Positions 54,193 through 64,000 of a DNA stretch of 64,000 nucleotides are shown piece by piece. Each line of letters begins with the position of its first letter. Within the stretch, counting starts at the first letter, position 1. Under the pieces are notes generated by a model. That model was not told where the DNA came from. It made no database searches and saw only the letters and a program-made list of their open reading frames with translations. A program made the position numbers and the translations under genes. The DNA lies in contig CACLSR010000004.1 in assembly GCA_902609685.1 (NCBI GenBank), positions 46,839 to 110,838 on the forward strand, read 5' to 3'. This stretch comes from an uncultured Pelagibacteraceae bacterium. GTDB lineage: Bacteria; Pseudomonadota; Alphaproteobacteria; Pelagibacterales; Pelagibacteraceae.

Positions 54193-56375
54193 TTCTTTTT
54201 AATTTTTTCCAATGTTCTTGTAATAAATCTGGGTGTTAAAGTTTTAACAGGATTGACTGACGTTTTTAAATCTTTTGGAGGGCCTTTTATTTTAAAACTT
54301 ACTCCAAATACTCCCTCACCAGTTTTTTTTCCAACTAGTATTTCACCCAGCACAGGTAATGAACCAATAAAATTATTAATTGTAGTGGCTGGCACCAATG
54401 TGCCCTTTAAACTAATTAATTTATTTTTTTCAACATAGCCCTCCATTAAAATAGATATTGCTGGACCGATTGCATAAATCTCGTCAATGGTCATCAAATT
54501 ACCCTCATTCTTAAAGTTCATCTCAAATTCTGTGAAACGTATTCCTTCTCCAGATAAAATATCTGCAATACCTTGTAAGGATGCTAACGTGAGAATCTTT
54601 GTCAATATAGGTAGCTCTTTTAATTTGAAATCATAAATTTTTATTTGCGAAACAGATTTTTTTGATTTTTTTGAACTATAAAAATCGAGCGATCCCTCAT
54701 CAAAACCCTTTATAAATTTATATCTTTTTATTAAAGGTTTTGCTTCATCAACAAACAAGGTGGTGATTTTATCATTATCAACATTATTAATTGTGAATTT
54801 AAGTTTTTTATTTTTTGAAAAACTTCCAATTAAGTTAGCTTTTTGTATTTCATTTTTTTTAATTAAAATATCTCCTTTAAAATCTGTTAGATAATACTCA
54901 CTATCTAAAAAAATTTTTTCAATATCAATTTCCAAATTACTATTTATATCTATGATTTTTGAATCTTCGTCATCATTTGATAATAAATCCTTAATTAAAT
55001 TATCAGCATTAAAACTAGATCCAGTTAAATAATATTTTTTTTTATTTTTTTTTAATCTTATTGAATTTTTTTGTCTGTCTTGATCAAGATAATCTAAATC
55101 CACTTCATCTAATTCAGAAATTTGAAGTTTTTCATTAAAAACTAAATTCTTTATTTTAATAAAGTTTTTATCCTCATTTAGATTAAAGGATTTTATTACC
55201 AGTTCATTATTTCTATTTTGAGACCCTTTGAAATTTAGGATAATTTCATTTTTCTCCTTTTTTTTATAATTTAAATAATCAAACTGAAAAGGGTTATCTT
55301 TTATTCTTAAAATTATTTCAAAGTTTTTAGTTTTATTTTTATTTGAAAAAAAATAATCTATACTATCATTGTCAACTTGATGTAATAAGTTTCCATTTCC
55401 CTCAATTGTAAAATTATTCTTTTCATATTGTAATTTTATTTTTTGATCTAAAAGAGAAATTGTTTTTTTTTGTTTAGGAAAAAATTTTTTTAATTTCAAA
55501 TTATTAGGTATCAATAATTCATGAACTAATATTTCTGAATTAATTTTAAAATTTTCAAATTTCAATCCTTTTTGTATTTCAAAAGAGAAATTATTATTGG
55601 AACTCAATGATATTTTTTCTACACCAAGATTTGGTAAAAATGGTTTGATTAATAAATCTATATTTCTTTTATCTAAATCAGACTTTTTATGCGCGAAGGT
55701 ACCATTTACAAAAAAATCATCATTCTTTTTTCTAATTGATACTTTTTCTGAAGAAATTCCTATTTTATCAAATTTAAAATTAAGATCTTTTGCTAAAAAA
55801 TTATTCCTTCTATAATCAAAAATAAAATCTAGTTTTCGTAGATTGTATTTTTTCAATACATTTAATTCAACATCTTTTACAATACCATTAATCTCATAAT
55901 TACTCTTAATATTTCCATTTGAATCAAATTCTAATTTTATGTCAGAAATCAAATATCCTTTTTTAATGGCTTTTTCCATTATGAACAGTTCAGGAGAATT
56001 TTGAAATGATCTTAAAAAAGAAATTAAGTTTTTTAACTCAATAGATTTTGATGAAATCTCTAAATTTTCAATTGAGAACTTACCTTCTATTAAGGACTTT
56101 AACGAAAGTTGTGTTTTTATATTTTCAATTTCTATTTTTTTACTTTGATTTGTTAAATTTGTGCCAATTGTTTTGGCTTGAAGTTTTAATTTAAATGGAT
56201 CTAAAATTAATTTTATTTCTTTTAATTCAACCTCTAAATTCTTATCAAATTTTCGAATTTTTTCTGTTATTTGATTATTAAATTTATCAGTCTCAACACC
56301 AAAAATACTTAGGTACGTTAAAGTAATAAATATTAATAATAATAATGTTATAAAAAGTTTAAAAAATATTTTCAT
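54189..56375 (-). CDS. AsmA/YhdP-like envelope protein
   Basis: A 728-residue protein with one N-terminal membrane anchor (about 5-25) and a long beta-rich, Lys/Asn-rich body. The C-terminal EGYVEKNKLISLKGTLVPATTINNFIGSLPVLGEILVGKKTGEGVFGVSFKIKGP segment is the conserved AsmA-like C-terminal region. Related proteins bridge inner and outer membranes for phospholipid transport. It meets prfB at one shared base. Confidence 0.82.
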   Translation of the reverse strand: MKIFFKLFITLLLLIFITLTYLSIFGVETDKFNNQITEKIRKFDKNLEVELKEIKLILDPFKLKLQAKTIGTNLTNQSKKIEIENIKTQLSLKSLIEGKFSIENLEISSKSIELKNLISFLRSFQNSPELFIMEKAIKKGYLISDIKLEFDSNGNIKSNYEINGIVKDVELNVLKKYNLRKLDFIFDYRRNNFLAKDLNFKFDKIGISSEKVSIRKKNDDFFVNGTFAHKKSDLDKRNIDLLIKPFLPNLGVEKISLSSNNNFSFEIQKGLKFENFKINSEILVHELLIPNNLKLKKFFPKQKKTISLLDQKIKLQYEKNNFTIEGNGNLLHQVDNDSIDYFFSNKNKTKNFEIILRIKDNPFQFDYLNYKKKEKNEIILNFKGSQNRNNELVIKSFNLNEDKNFIKIKNLVFNEKLQISELDEVDLDYLDQDRQKNSIRLKKNKKKYYLTGSSFNADNLIKDLLSNDDEDSKIIDINSNLEIDIEKIFLDSEYYLTDFKGDILIKKNEIQKANLIGSFSKNKKLKFTINNVDNDKITTLFVDEAKPLIKRYKFIKGFDEGSLDFYSSKKSKKSVSQIKIYDFKLKELPILTKILTLASLQGIADILSGEGIRFTEFEMNFKNEGNLMTIDEIYAIGPAISILMEGYVEKNKLISLKGTLVPATTINNFIGSLPVLGEILVGKKTGEGVFGVSFKIKGPPKDLKTSVNPVKTLTPRFITRTLEKIKKN

Positions 56376-57467
56376 TATGTTTGGTACAGCGATTGTTCTA
56401 AAAATTCATCAATTTCCCCATCTAAAATCTTATCTGGATTTGAGCTTTCAAAGTTCGATCTATTGTCTTTTACTAATCTATATGGTTGTAAGACATAAGA
56501 TCTAATTTGATGTCCCCAACCTATTTCAGATTTTGACGACTCGGTATTTTCATTTTCTTTTTCTTTTTTTTTTATCTCAAAATCATAAAGTCTAGCTCTA
56601 AGCATATTCATGCAGGTTTCTTTATTTTTATGTTGAGATCTTTCATTTTGACATTGAACTACAATTTTAGATGGTAAATGAGTAATCCTAACTGCGCTAT
56701 CAGTTGTATTAACATGTTGACCACCAGCACCACTAGATCTGTAAGTGTCTATTCTCAAATCTTTATCTTGAATTTCAATATTAATGTTTTCATCCACCAC
56801 TGGATAAACCCAAATACTAGCAAAACTAGTATGACGTCTTGCACCTGAATCAAATGGCGAAATTCTTACTAATCTGTGAATTCCAGACTCTTTTTTTAAC
56901 CAACCAAATACATAATCACCTTCAATTTTAATTGTTGAGGATTTTATACCTGCCTCATCACCCTTGTGTTCACTTATTAATGTTGATTTATAATTTTTAT
57001 TATCAGACCATTTTAGATACATTCTTCTCAACATATCTGCCCAATCTTGGCTCTCAGTACCTCCGGCGCCAGCGTGAATTTCTATGTAACAATCAAAAGA
57101 GTCAGACTCATTTGATAGAAAACAATTAATTTCATTTTTTTTCGCTAATTTTCTTAAATTCTTAATATTTTCCAAAACTTCATTTTGTATATTCGTATTA
57201 TTTTCCTCTATGGCAAGTTCATATAAATCACTTAGGTCTTTTAGTTGATTTAAAGAACTCTTGTAAGAACCAACTAAGTCCTCATACAATTTTTTTTCTT
57301 TAAGTATTTTTTTTGAGTTTGACTTATCCTGCCAAAAATCAGGGTTGAGAATAGCCTTATTATGACTTTGTAATTTTAAATTTACCTTATTTTTATCAAA
57401 GATACTCCTTAACTCTTTGATTTATTTTTTCTATCTCTTTTTTAAAATCTGTATATTTATGATCCAT
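56375..57467 (-). CDS. prfB: Peptide chain release factor 2, with programmed +1 frameshift
   Basis: RF2 of 363 residues when the two frames are joined. The first frame (ATG at 57467) gives 23 codons ending CTT TGA at 57401-57396; skipping the T at 57398 continues as D-K-N-K-V. SPFDSGARR has the stop-reading SPF motif and SGAGGQHVN the catalytic GGQ. It releases chains at UGA and UAA. The internal UGA plus upstream AAGGAG is the classic autoregulatory switch: low RF2 favours shifting. The ATG overlaps the PBP1a stop by one base. Confidence 0.96.
57396..57410 (-). promoter_or_regulatory. prfB programmed frameshift site
   Basis: Read on the minus strand: AAGGAG, TAT, CTT, TGA. The Shine-Dalgarno-like AAGGAG three bases before the CTT slippery codon and the in-frame UGA match the E. 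coli RF2 site layout. Confidence 0.93.
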
Positions 57468-59803
57468 TAATAAAACTTTAATATATTATTCGTATCTAAT
57501 CTATTATTATTTGTATATAACACTTTGCCATCAATAACGTTCTTACTTTTATATGCTTCTAAAATTGTATCTTTAGATGAAAATTTTGCTTTTTGACCTG
57601 TTGTCGGGTCAACTACCATCATTGTAATCTGATCAGCAACTTTAAATGGTCGAGCGTCAGATTTTTTTATAGCTGATTCGATAAATTCCTTAAAAATTGG
57701 TAAAGCTGTTTTTGAACCAGTTTCAAATTTACCTAGTGGTTGTGGATTATCCATTCCAACATAAACTCCTATCACGTAATTTGAGGTATAACCAATAAAC
57801 CATGCATCAGTGTTTTTATTAGTAGTTCCAGTTTTACCAGCAAGATTCAAATTTAGATCTCTTAATTTTTTTCCTGTGCCTCTTTTTACGACACCTTCTA
57901 ACAAAGAAGTAATTTGGTAGGCTGTTTGTGGAGAAAATATCTGTTTGAAATTATTTACTACATCAGGAAAGTCTTTACCAGTATATGAAAGTTTATCACA
58001 ATTTAAGCATGATCTATTTTCATTATTTAAAATTGTGTTCCCCTCACTATCCTGAACACGATCAATCAAAATTGGTGATACTAATTTTCCTCCATTTACA
58101 AATGCTGAATACGCAGAAGTGAGTTTTAACAAAGTTGTTTCGGCAGAACCTAGAGAAATAGATAAAAGCTCATCAGGATTTTCATAAATACCAAGATTTT
58201 TAGAGAATTCAGCAACTTTATCTACACCTAGATTCTGTGCGATTCTTACAGTCATTAAGTTTCGTGACTTTTCCAAACCAATTCTCAAAGTTGATGGTCC
58301 ATAAAATTTTTTTCCATAATTTTCTGGCTTCCACATTTTTAAATCAGTACCTTGATCTAAAACTAATGGTGCATCCAAAACTAATGAAGAAGGTGTATAA
58401 TTATTTTCAAGAGCTAAGGCGTAAACAAATGGTTTAAATGCTGAACCAGGCTGTCGCAAAGCTTGTGATGCCCTATTAAACTCACTATTTTTAAAACTAA
58501 ATCCACCACTGAGAGCGACAACTCTACCTGTGAAAGGATCCATTACAACTATACCGCCATTTATTTTTGGTAATTGTTTAAGACTAAACTCATTATTTCT
58601 TATATTCTTAACATAAATTATGTCTCCCACTCTAAAAAGATCATCAAATTCTTTTTTGGTCCAAGAAATATTATTGTAGTTTATAATTCCTTTTATTTTA
58701 TCTTTTGTCTCTATTTCTATGGAAAATTTAGAAATCTTTTTTATTATTGCAAGCCTCCAATCGATAGAATTTTCTAAGTCATATTCATCTAAACCAACAT
58801 ACCAATTTTTAGAATATGGTTTATTTAACAATGGACCACGCCAACCTTTACGTTGATCATATTTAATTAATCCATTTCTCAAAGAGTTTGTTGCTATTTT
58901 TTGTAATTCTAGATTTATTGGAGTGTTTATATTAAAGCCCTGATTATAAACTTTTTCATATGATAAAATTTCAATAATATTCTTTCTAACGTCTTCAATA
59001 TAATATTGGGCATCTTCTAAATAAACTCTTTGAGTTTTTTTTAATTGAATGTTTTTTTCTTTAAAATCTTGATAATTTTTCTCTGTAATGAAATTATTTT
59101 CTAATAAATTTCTTAAAACTAAGTCTCTTCTAAATTTTGCTAATTTTATATTTCTATATGGATTATATTTACTTGGTGCCTTAGGTAATGCAGCCAATAA
59201 TGCAGCTTCTTCATAATTCAGATCTTTTATTGATTTATCAAAATATTCTAGACTTGCAGCAGCTACTCCATAAGCTCCACTGCCGAGGTAAATTTGATTT
59301 AAATATAACTCAAGTATTCTATCTTTCGATAATGCTCTTTCAATTCTAAATGCTAAAATGGCTTCTTTAATTTTCCTGTTCAAGCTGACTTCATTAGTTA
59401 AAAGAAAGTTTTTCGCTACTTGTTGAGTAATTGTTGAAGCACCTTCTAGTCTTTTAGATGTAAGAATATTCTTAATGTTATTTATGATTGCTCGTAAGAC
59501 CCCTTTAGCGTCAACACCTGGATGAGAAAAAAAATTTTTATCTTCAGCAGATAAGAAAGCATTAATAACATTTTGAGGAATTGAACCATAAGGAACAAAA
59601 ATTCTCTTCTCTTTTGAAAAATCTGCAACTAAATCACCATTACCTGAGTAAACCTTGCTTGAGACAGGAGGTTTGTAATTTTTTAAAAATTTGTAATCAG
59701 GTATATTGTTAGAAAAATTCCATAAAATACCTAAAACAATTATTGATGAAATTAATGAAAAACTAATAAAACCAATAAATAAATTCTTTAAAATTTTGCT
59801 CAT
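57467..59803 (-). CDS. mrcA: Penicillin-binding protein 1A (transglycosylase/transpeptidase)
   Basis: A 778-residue bifunctional peptidoglycan synthase. After a membrane anchor (about 9-30) the GT51 domain holds FLSAEDKNFFSHPGVD (catalytic Glu) and GASTITQQVAKN. The transpeptidase domain has QPGSAFKPF (active Ser-x-x-Lys), SRN and KTGTTN. An OB-like insertion lies between the domains as in PBP1A. Divergent from rne over 92 bp. Confidence 0.96.
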   Translation of the reverse strand: MSKILKNLFIGFISFSLISSIIVLGILWNFSNNIPDYKFLKNYKPPVSSKVYSGNGDLVADFSKEKRIFVPYGSIPQNVINAFLSAEDKNFFSHPGVDAKGVLRAIINNIKNILTSKRLEGASTITQQVAKNFLLTNEVSLNRKIKEAILAFRIERALSKDRILELYLNQIYLGSGAYGVAAASLEYFDKSIKDLNYEEAALLAALPKAPSKYNPYRNIKLAKFRRDLVLRNLLENNFITEKNYQDFKEKNIQLKKTQRVYLEDAQYYIEDVRKNIIEILSYEKVYNQGFNINTPINLELQKIATNSLRNGLIKYDQRKGWRGPLLNKPYSKNWYVGLDEYDLENSIDWRLAIIKKISKFSIEIETKDKIKGIINYNNISWTKKEFDDLFRVGDIIYVKNIRNNEFSLKQLPKINGGIVVMDPFTGRVVALSGGFSFKNSEFNRASQALRQPGSAFKPFVYALALENNYTPSSLVLDAPLVLDQGTDLKMWKPENYGKKFYGPSTLRIGLEKSRNLMTVRIAQNLGVDKVAEFSKNLGIYENPDELLSISLGSAETTLLKLTSAYSAFVNGGKLVSPILIDRVQDSEGNTILNNENRSCLNCDKLSYTGKDFPDVVNNFKQIFSPQTAYQITSLLEGVVKRGTGKKLRDLNLNLAGKTGTTNKNTDAWFIGYTSNYVIGVYVGMDNPQPLGKFETGSKTALPIFKEFIESAIKKSDARPFKVADQITMMVVDPTTGQKAKFSSKDTILEAYKSKNVIDGKVLYTNNNRLDTNNILKFY

Positions 59804-59895
59804 TTTGTTTCCATTATATAAGGGAATTTGTTAAAGATAAGGCATAAGTATACAAACAAAATTTTAGTATTTATGAATCAATCAAAAAAAATGTT

Positions 59896-61689
59896 ATGGA
59901 AAAAAATTTATATATCGATGCTTCGCATCCAAATGAGATTAGAATTGTACTCAAATCAGGTGAAAAAATTGAAGATTATGAGTATGAAGGCATAAAAAAT
60001 AATCTTATAAAGAATAATATCTATTTAGGTAAAGTAAGTCGTATAGAACCATCTCTGCAAGCTGCGTTTGTTGATTTCGGTAGGGAGCGTCATGGTTTTT
60101 TATCTTTCAACGATATTCAATCTGATTATTACCAAATACCTCAAAGCGATTTAGAAAAGATTAAACAAGAAGAGGAAAGAGCTCGAGAGGAATTATCAAA
60201 AAAAGTGGAAGCTAAAGAAGAAGAAAATTTAGCTGAAGGAAAATTAGAAATTGAAGATCCCTTGGAAAAAACAGATCCTATTGAAAAAAAGATCCCAGAG
60301 GATAAAGAAAATTTAGAAAATGAAAAAGAAAAAAAATATGAAGGTAAATTCAGATTTAAAAGGTATAAAATCCAAGAAGTTATAAAGCCTAATCAAGTAA
60401 TTTTAGTTCAGGTTATAAAAGATGAGCGTGGTCAAAAAGGTGCTGCGTTAAGCACTTTTATTTCAATTGCAGTTAAATACATTGTTTTAATGCCGAACAC
60501 ACCCAAAGGAGGGGGAATTTCTAGAAAAATATTTAATCCTGCTGATAGAAAAAAAATAAGGAGCATTTTGAATGAAATTGAAATTCCAAAAGAAATGGGT
60601 CTTATAGTTAGAACAGCTGGAAGTAACAAAACTAAAAATGAGATTAATCACGATTTAGATACGCTTATTAACAGTTGGAACCAAATAAAGGAAAATGCTC
60701 TTAGTTCAATAGCACCCTCGTTAATTCATCAAGAAAGTGAAATAATCAAAAGAACCTTAAGAGACATGTATGATGAAAATACAAAAAATATAATTATTGA
60801 GGGCAATGAAGGTTACAAAAAAGCTCAAAATTTTATGAAAATGATGATGCCCTCTCATGTAAAAAAGATAAAAAAATACAGAGGAAAAAAACCTTTATTC
60901 ATTGAGGAGGGTATTGAACAAAAATTAAACCAAATATTTGAAAGTGAAATTAAATTAAATTCAGGTGGCTACTTAGTAATTAATCCTACAGAAGCTTTGG
61001 TTTCAATTGATATAAACTCAGGAAGTTCAATAAAACAAAAAAATGTAGAGAGCACTGCTTTAGATACAAATCTTGAAGCAGCAGATGAAATAGCTAGACA
61101 AATCAAAATAAGAGACTTGTCAGGATTAATCATAATAGATTTTATTGATATGCTTAGTTATGGCAATCGAAGATTGGTAGAGAGAAAACTTAAAGAAAAA
61201 TGTAGGTCTGATCGAGCTAGAATTCAAATTGGAAGAATATCAAATTTTGGGCTTTTAGAAATGTCTCGACAAAGATTAAGAGAAAGTGCTGTAAAATGGA
61301 ATATTAAACTTACAGATGAGTCTTTTGCGCTTAAAATTCTGAAACTAGTTGAATTAAAAGCAGTCCTAAATAAAGCTAAATTTGTAGATTTAAAAGTTTG
61401 TAAAAAAATTTCTGATTTTCTAAAAGAAAATTTTGTTGAAGATCTTACTTACTTTGAAAAAAAAAATAAAATGAAGATTGATATTATATCAGATAATAGC
61501 TTAATAATTCCTGAATATATTATTGATATTAAAAATAAATCTAAGAAAACCATAGAGCTAATTGAACATTTTGAAAAATTAAAAAATCTTGAGGACCAAA
61601 AAGTGGATAACGTTATCGAATTAAAAGACAAAAAGAAATTTAAAAAGAAAACTTTTAGAAAAAGGAAATATTATAAAAAAGCTAGATAA
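59896..61689 (+). CDS. rne: Ribonuclease E/G
   Basis: A 597-residue endoribonuclease, much shorter than E. coli RNase E. The S1 domain (about 38-180) is split by a Glu/Lys-rich insertion (about 90-150). [12 protein letters not shown] and LIIIDFIDM carry the Mg-binding Asp residues. After [10 protein letters not shown] the CPxC zinc-link motif of RNase E/G is missing. The C-terminus is a short basic tail with no room for a large degradosome scaffold. It starts RNA decay and rRNA processing. Confidence 0.94.
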   Translation: MEKNLYIDASHPNEIRIVLKSGEKIEDYEYEGIKNNLIKNNIYLGKVSRIEPSLQAAFVDFGRERHGFLSFNDIQSDYYQIPQSDLEKIKQEEERAREELSKKVEAKEEENLAEGKLEIEDPLEKTDPIEKKIPEDKENLENEKEKKYEGKFRFKRYKIQEVIKPNQVILVQVIKDERGQKGAALSTFISIAVKYIVLMPNTPKGGGISRKIFNPADRKKIRSILNEIEIPKEMGLIVRTAGSNKTKNEINHDLDTLINSWNQIKENALSSIAPSLIHQESEIIKRTLRDMYDENTKNIIIEGNEGYKKAQNFMKMMMPSHVKKIKKYRGKKPLFIEEGIEQKLNQIFESEIKLNSGGYLVINPTEALVSIDINSGSSIKQKNVESTALDTNLEAADEIARQIKIRDLSGLIIIDFIDMLSYGNRRLVERKLKEKCRSDRARIQIGRISNFGLLEMSRQRLRESAVKWNIKLTDESFALKILKLVELKAVLNKAKFVDLKVCKKISDFLKENFVEDLTYFEKKNKMKIDIISDNSLIIPEYIIDIKNKSKKTIELIEHFEKLKNLEDQKVDNVIELKDKKKFKKKTFRKRKYYKKAR

Positions 61690-62455
61690 TTCCTGACTTT
61701 GGTGAGGATGGGTTTCCATATAATGTTTTTTTTATTCTGCCAGATAAATATGATTGACGACCTGCAATTACTGCATTCTTAAATGCCAAAGCCATTTGAA
61801 ATGGTTTTTTTGCTTTTGCAATCGCAGTGTTAACTAAAACTCCATCACATCCTAGTTCCATAGCTATAGTGGCATCTGATGCTTGTCCTAATCCAGCATC
61901 AATAATTAATGGTAATTTTGTTTGCTTCCTTATTATCTTAATATTAATATCGTTAATTATACCTAGACCAGAGCCTATTGGAGCAGCTAGAGGCATAATT
62001 GCGCAGGCTCCAGAATTTTCTAATCTTTTTGCCATTAAAGGATCATCATTGCAATAGACCATAACTTTAAAACCCTCTTTGGTTAATATCTCAGTTGATT
62101 TAAGTGTTTCAATCATCTCTGGGAACAAATTTTTTTTATCTCCTAAAACTTCTAGTTTAACTAATTTCCACCCACCTATTTCTCGAGCTAATCTTAGAGT
62201 TCTTAATGCTTCTTTTGAATTAAAACAGCCAGCAGTGTTAGGAAGGTAAGTAATTTTTTTAGGATCTATATAATCCATTAACAATGGTTTTTTTTTATCA
62301 GTAATATTTACTCTCCGAACAGCAACAGTGACTATTTCAGCTCCAGATAGTTTAATCGCTTTCGCACACTCCTGCATACTTTTGTATTTACCAGTACCAA
62401 CAATAAGTCTAGAATTAAAATTTTTCTTAGAAATAATAAGTTTATCTTTTTTCAA
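61682..62455 (-). CDS. thiG: Thiazole synthase
   Basis: A 257-residue TIM-barrel enzyme. [11 protein letters not shown] (16-26), [20 protein letters not shown] (with the Schiff-base Lys region), [12 protein letters not shown] and [10 protein letters not shown] are typical. It forms the thiazole of thiamin from deoxyxylulose phosphate, glycine-derived imine and ThiS-thiocarboxylate. Its last 8 bases overlap rne on the other strand. Confidence 0.96.
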   Translation of the reverse strand: MKKDKLIISKKNFNSRLIVGTGKYKSMQECAKAIKLSGAEIVTVAVRRVNITDKKKPLLMDYIDPKKITYLPNTAGCFNSKEALRTLRLAREIGGWKLVKLEVLGDKKNLFPEMIETLKSTEILTKEGFKVMVYCNDDPLMAKRLENSGACAIMPLAAPIGSGLGIINDINIKIIRKQTKLPLIIDAGLGQASDATIAMELGCDGVLVNTAIAKAKKPFQMALAFKNAVIAGRQSYLSGRIKKTLYGNPSSPKSGII

Positions 62456-62457
62456 TT

Positions 62458-62670
62458 TTAACCACCTCCAATAAAATGAACAATTTCTATTTTGTCATTA
62501 TTTTTAAGGTTGATATTTTTAATTTTTTTTTTATCTACTATTTCCTGATTTAATTCAATAGCTACTTTAGCTAATGGAATTTTGTTTTTTTGAACAATAT
62601 TAAATAATGTTGAATTATTATTAATAGCTTTCAATTTTCCATTTAATTTTATTTTTATTTTTTTTTTCAT
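62458..62670 (-). CDS. thiS: Sulfur carrier protein ThiS
   Basis: A 70-residue ubiquitin-fold protein ending HFIGGG; the last Gly pair is the thiocarboxylate tail, here with a third Gly. The open frame continues another 52 codons upstream but crosses the start of aroQ, and the true N-terminus is [11 protein letters not shown]. It lies 2 bp before thiG. Start codons of thiS and aroQ are only 16 bp apart. Confidence 0.9.
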   Translation of the reverse strand: MKKKIKIKLNGKLKAINNNSTLFNIVQKNKIPLAKVAIELNQEIVDKKKIKNINLKNNDKIEIVHFIGGG

Positions 62671-62686
62671 CGTATATAAAAGCTGA

Positions 62687-63136
62687 ATGAATAATAAAAT
62701 AATTATTATTAATGGTCCAAATATTAATCTATTAGGAGAAAGAGAACAATCACAATATGGATCGATCACTTTTGACAAACTTAAAGAAGAATGCTTGGTG
62801 AAATCAAAAGAATTAGGACTTTCCACTGAATTTGCTCAATCAAATGTTGAGGGGGAATTAGTTGATATAATACAAAATGCTAGAAAAAAATTTGATGGGA
62901 TGATTATTAATGCTGCTGCATTTACTCACACCTCAGTTGCGATTAGAGATGCTTTAGAAATTTTTAAAAAACCTATCATTGAAGTACATATTTCAAATAT
63001 CTACAAACGTGAAGAATTTAGAAAAAAATCTTTAATAAGTGACGTAGTTACTGGTGGAATATTTGGCCTAAATGCTGATGGTTATATTTTAGCCATAATT
63101 TCAATGCAAAAGCTAATCCAAAATGAAGATAGATAA
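62687..63136 (+). CDS. aroQ: 3-Dehydroquinate dehydratase, type II
   Basis: A 149-residue shikimate-pathway enzyme. INGPNINLLGEREQSQYG (8-25) holds the catalytic Tyr, FAQSNVEGELVDIIQ and INAAAFTHTSVAIRDAL the His and Asn contacts, and EVHISNIYKREEFR the substrate loop. TATAAA ends 6 bases before the ATG, again suggesting a leaderless mRNA. It overlaps accB by 14 bp. Confidence 0.96.
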   Translation: MNNKIIIINGPNINLLGEREQSQYGSITFDKLKEECLVKSKELGLSTEFAQSNVEGELVDIIQNARKKFDGMIINAAAFTHTSVAIRDALEIFKKPIIEVHISNIYKREEFRKKSLISDVVTGGIFGLNADGYILAIISMQKLIQNEDR

Positions 63137-63554
63137 AAAAATAATAAAAGAGTTAAGTGATTATTTGGATGAATTTAATCTTACTGAATTGGAGTACACT
63201 GAAAAAGATACCAAAATAAAAGTCTCAAAAAATAATATTTCAATTAATAATCAAACAAATCAAACATTATCTAAAGAAATAAGCTCAAATAAAAATTTAG
63301 AAAGTCAAAATAATATATCTGGAATTGAGGTTACATCGCCAATAATTGGTACTGCTTATCATGCACCTGAGCCTGGAGCTAAAAAATTCGTAGAGGTTGG
63401 AAAGAAAATAAAAAAAGGTGACACTGTTATGATTGTAGAGGCTATGAAAACTATGAATCATGTGCCCTCAAGTTCTGATGGAATAGTAAAAAAAATACTT
63501 GTTGATGATGGTCAACCTGTTGAGTTTGGCCAAACCCTTATCATTTTAGAATAA
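63123..63554 (+). CDS. accB: Biotin carboxyl carrier protein of acetyl-CoA carboxylase
   Basis: A 143-residue BCCP. The C-terminal lipoyl-like domain has VEAMKTMNHVPS with the biotinylated Lys, preceded by a flexible Asn/Ser/Gln-rich linker. It carries CO2 for malonyl-CoA formation. TAATG couples it to accC. Confidence 0.96.
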   Translation: MKIDKKIIKELSDYLDEFNLTELEYTEKDTKIKVSKNNISINNQTNQTLSKEISSNKNLESQNNISGIEVTSPIIGTAYHAPEPGAKKFVEVGKKIKKGDTVMIVEAMKTMNHVPSSSDGIVKKILVDDGQPVEFGQTLIILE

Positions 63555-64000
63555 TGTTTAAAAAAATTTTGATTGCAAATCGTGGGGAAATTGCAGTCAG
63601 AATTATAAGAGCCTGTAAAGAATGGGGTATCTCAACCGTTGCTGTTCATTCTGATGTAGATAGAGAAAGTATGCACGTTAAATTAGCAGACGAAAGTGTT
63701 TGTATAGGCTCTCATCAACCGGCTAATAGTTATTTAAATATTCCTGCACTTTTATCAGCTATAGATTTGACTAATGCTGAAGCAGTTCATCCTGGTTATG
63801 GTTTTTTGTCTGAAAATGCAAATTTCGCAAAGATACTTGAAGAAAATAAAATCAAATTTATCGGTGCTTCTGCAAAACATATTGAAATGATGGGAGATAA
63901 AATTCAAGCAAAAAAAATTGCAAAAGAAAATGGATTACCTGTTATAGAAGGATCTGACGGTGGTGTTCAAGATGTAGCTGCAGCAAAAGACTTGTGTAAA
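63554..64000 (+). CDS. accC: Biotin carboxylase subunit of acetyl-CoA carboxylase, 5' part
   Basis: The first 149 codons, starting MFKKILIANRGEIAVRIIRA, the signature N-terminus of AccC, followed by EAVHPGYGFLSENANFA and GDKIQAKKIAKENGLPV. The ATP-grasp domain and C-terminus lie past the right edge. Confidence 0.97.
   Translation, partial: MFKKILIANRGEIAVRIIRACKEWGISTVAVHSDVDRESMHVKLADESVCIGSHQPANSYLNIPALLSAIDLTNAEAVHPGYGFLSENANFAKILEENKIKFIGASAKHIEMMGDKIQAKKIAKENGLPVIEGSDGGVQDVAAAKDLCK

Noticed and set aside
56375..57289. prfB as a shortened gene starting at 57289
   Set aside because: The frameshift signal and an intact RF2 N-terminus upstream explain the break.
62671..62826. Upstream extension of the thiS frame
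   Set aside because: It is antisense to the start of aroQ; ThiS is normally 65-70 residues.
1..64000. CRISPR arrays, tRNA/rRNA genes, insertion sequences, prophage
   Set aside because: No spaced direct repeats, no cloverleaf-like or rRNA sequence and no transposase or integrase genes were recognised.

Overview
The window is chromosomal DNA of a SAR11-type marine alphaproteobacterium (Candidatus Pelagibacter or a close relative). The grounds are very low G+C, almost no spacing between genes (several neighbours share bases, including convergent stop codons), and a SAR11-like gene set: an ammonium transporter with no adjacent PII gene, a thiV-like transporter behind a TPP riboswitch next to a genome carrying thiSG, SUF as the Fe-S system, and isocitrate lyase beside its short-chain acyl regulator. 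No rRNA, tRNA, CRISPR array, insertion sequence or prophage was seen.

Layout. 1-5.6 kb: a minus-strand run metC - MFS transporter - pabB - pabA - pabC - HIT protein, then a separately promoted membrane protein leaving the window. 5.6-11 kb: housekeeping genes (mnmA, cysQ, recX, DUF3553, ABA4-like, DsbA-fold isomerase, rhodanese, GT9 glycosyltransferase) with three small genes. 11-14.8 kb: amtB, hupB, rseP, a TPR protein. 14.8-17.9 kb: a ScfR/RamB-type regulator, an array of 9-bp operator repeats, a 53-residue protein and aceA. 17.9-20.5 kb: a small sugar/surface polysaccharide group. 20.5-25.1 kb: ABC-2 exporter, thiV with TPP riboswitch, azoR, ccdA. 25.1-38.7 kb: a cyclitol (inositol) utilisation region with iolD, iolE, iolG, a FrcBCA-type ABC importer and a set of lower-pathway enzymes that is not the usual iolB/iolC/iolJ/iolA set. 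38.8-43 kb: GYD protein, thioesterase, DUF779 plus aldehyde dehydrogenase, EamA, YbaK. 43-44.8 kb: glnA and a 56-residue protein. 44.8-51 kb: the complete iscR-sufBCDSU-sufT-sufA operon. 51-64 kb: hydrolase, anmK, tyrS, AsmA-like protein, prfB (with programmed frameshift), PBP1a, rne, thiG-thiS, aroQ, accB and the start of accC.

The most notable signals are regulatory. A 17-bp palindrome (TATGYA-N5-TGCATA) lies 73 and 76 bp before amtB and glnA, suggesting one nitrogen-responsive factor in an organism group known to lack PII. An array of tandem TTTGTAAAT repeats fills the regulator/aceA gap. An IscR type-1-like box overlaps the iscR promoter. The TPP aptamer ends on the thiV ribosome binding site. 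Several genes have a -10 hexamer only 5-8 nt before the ATG, which predicts leaderless mRNAs. The inositol region may encode an alternative lower pathway.
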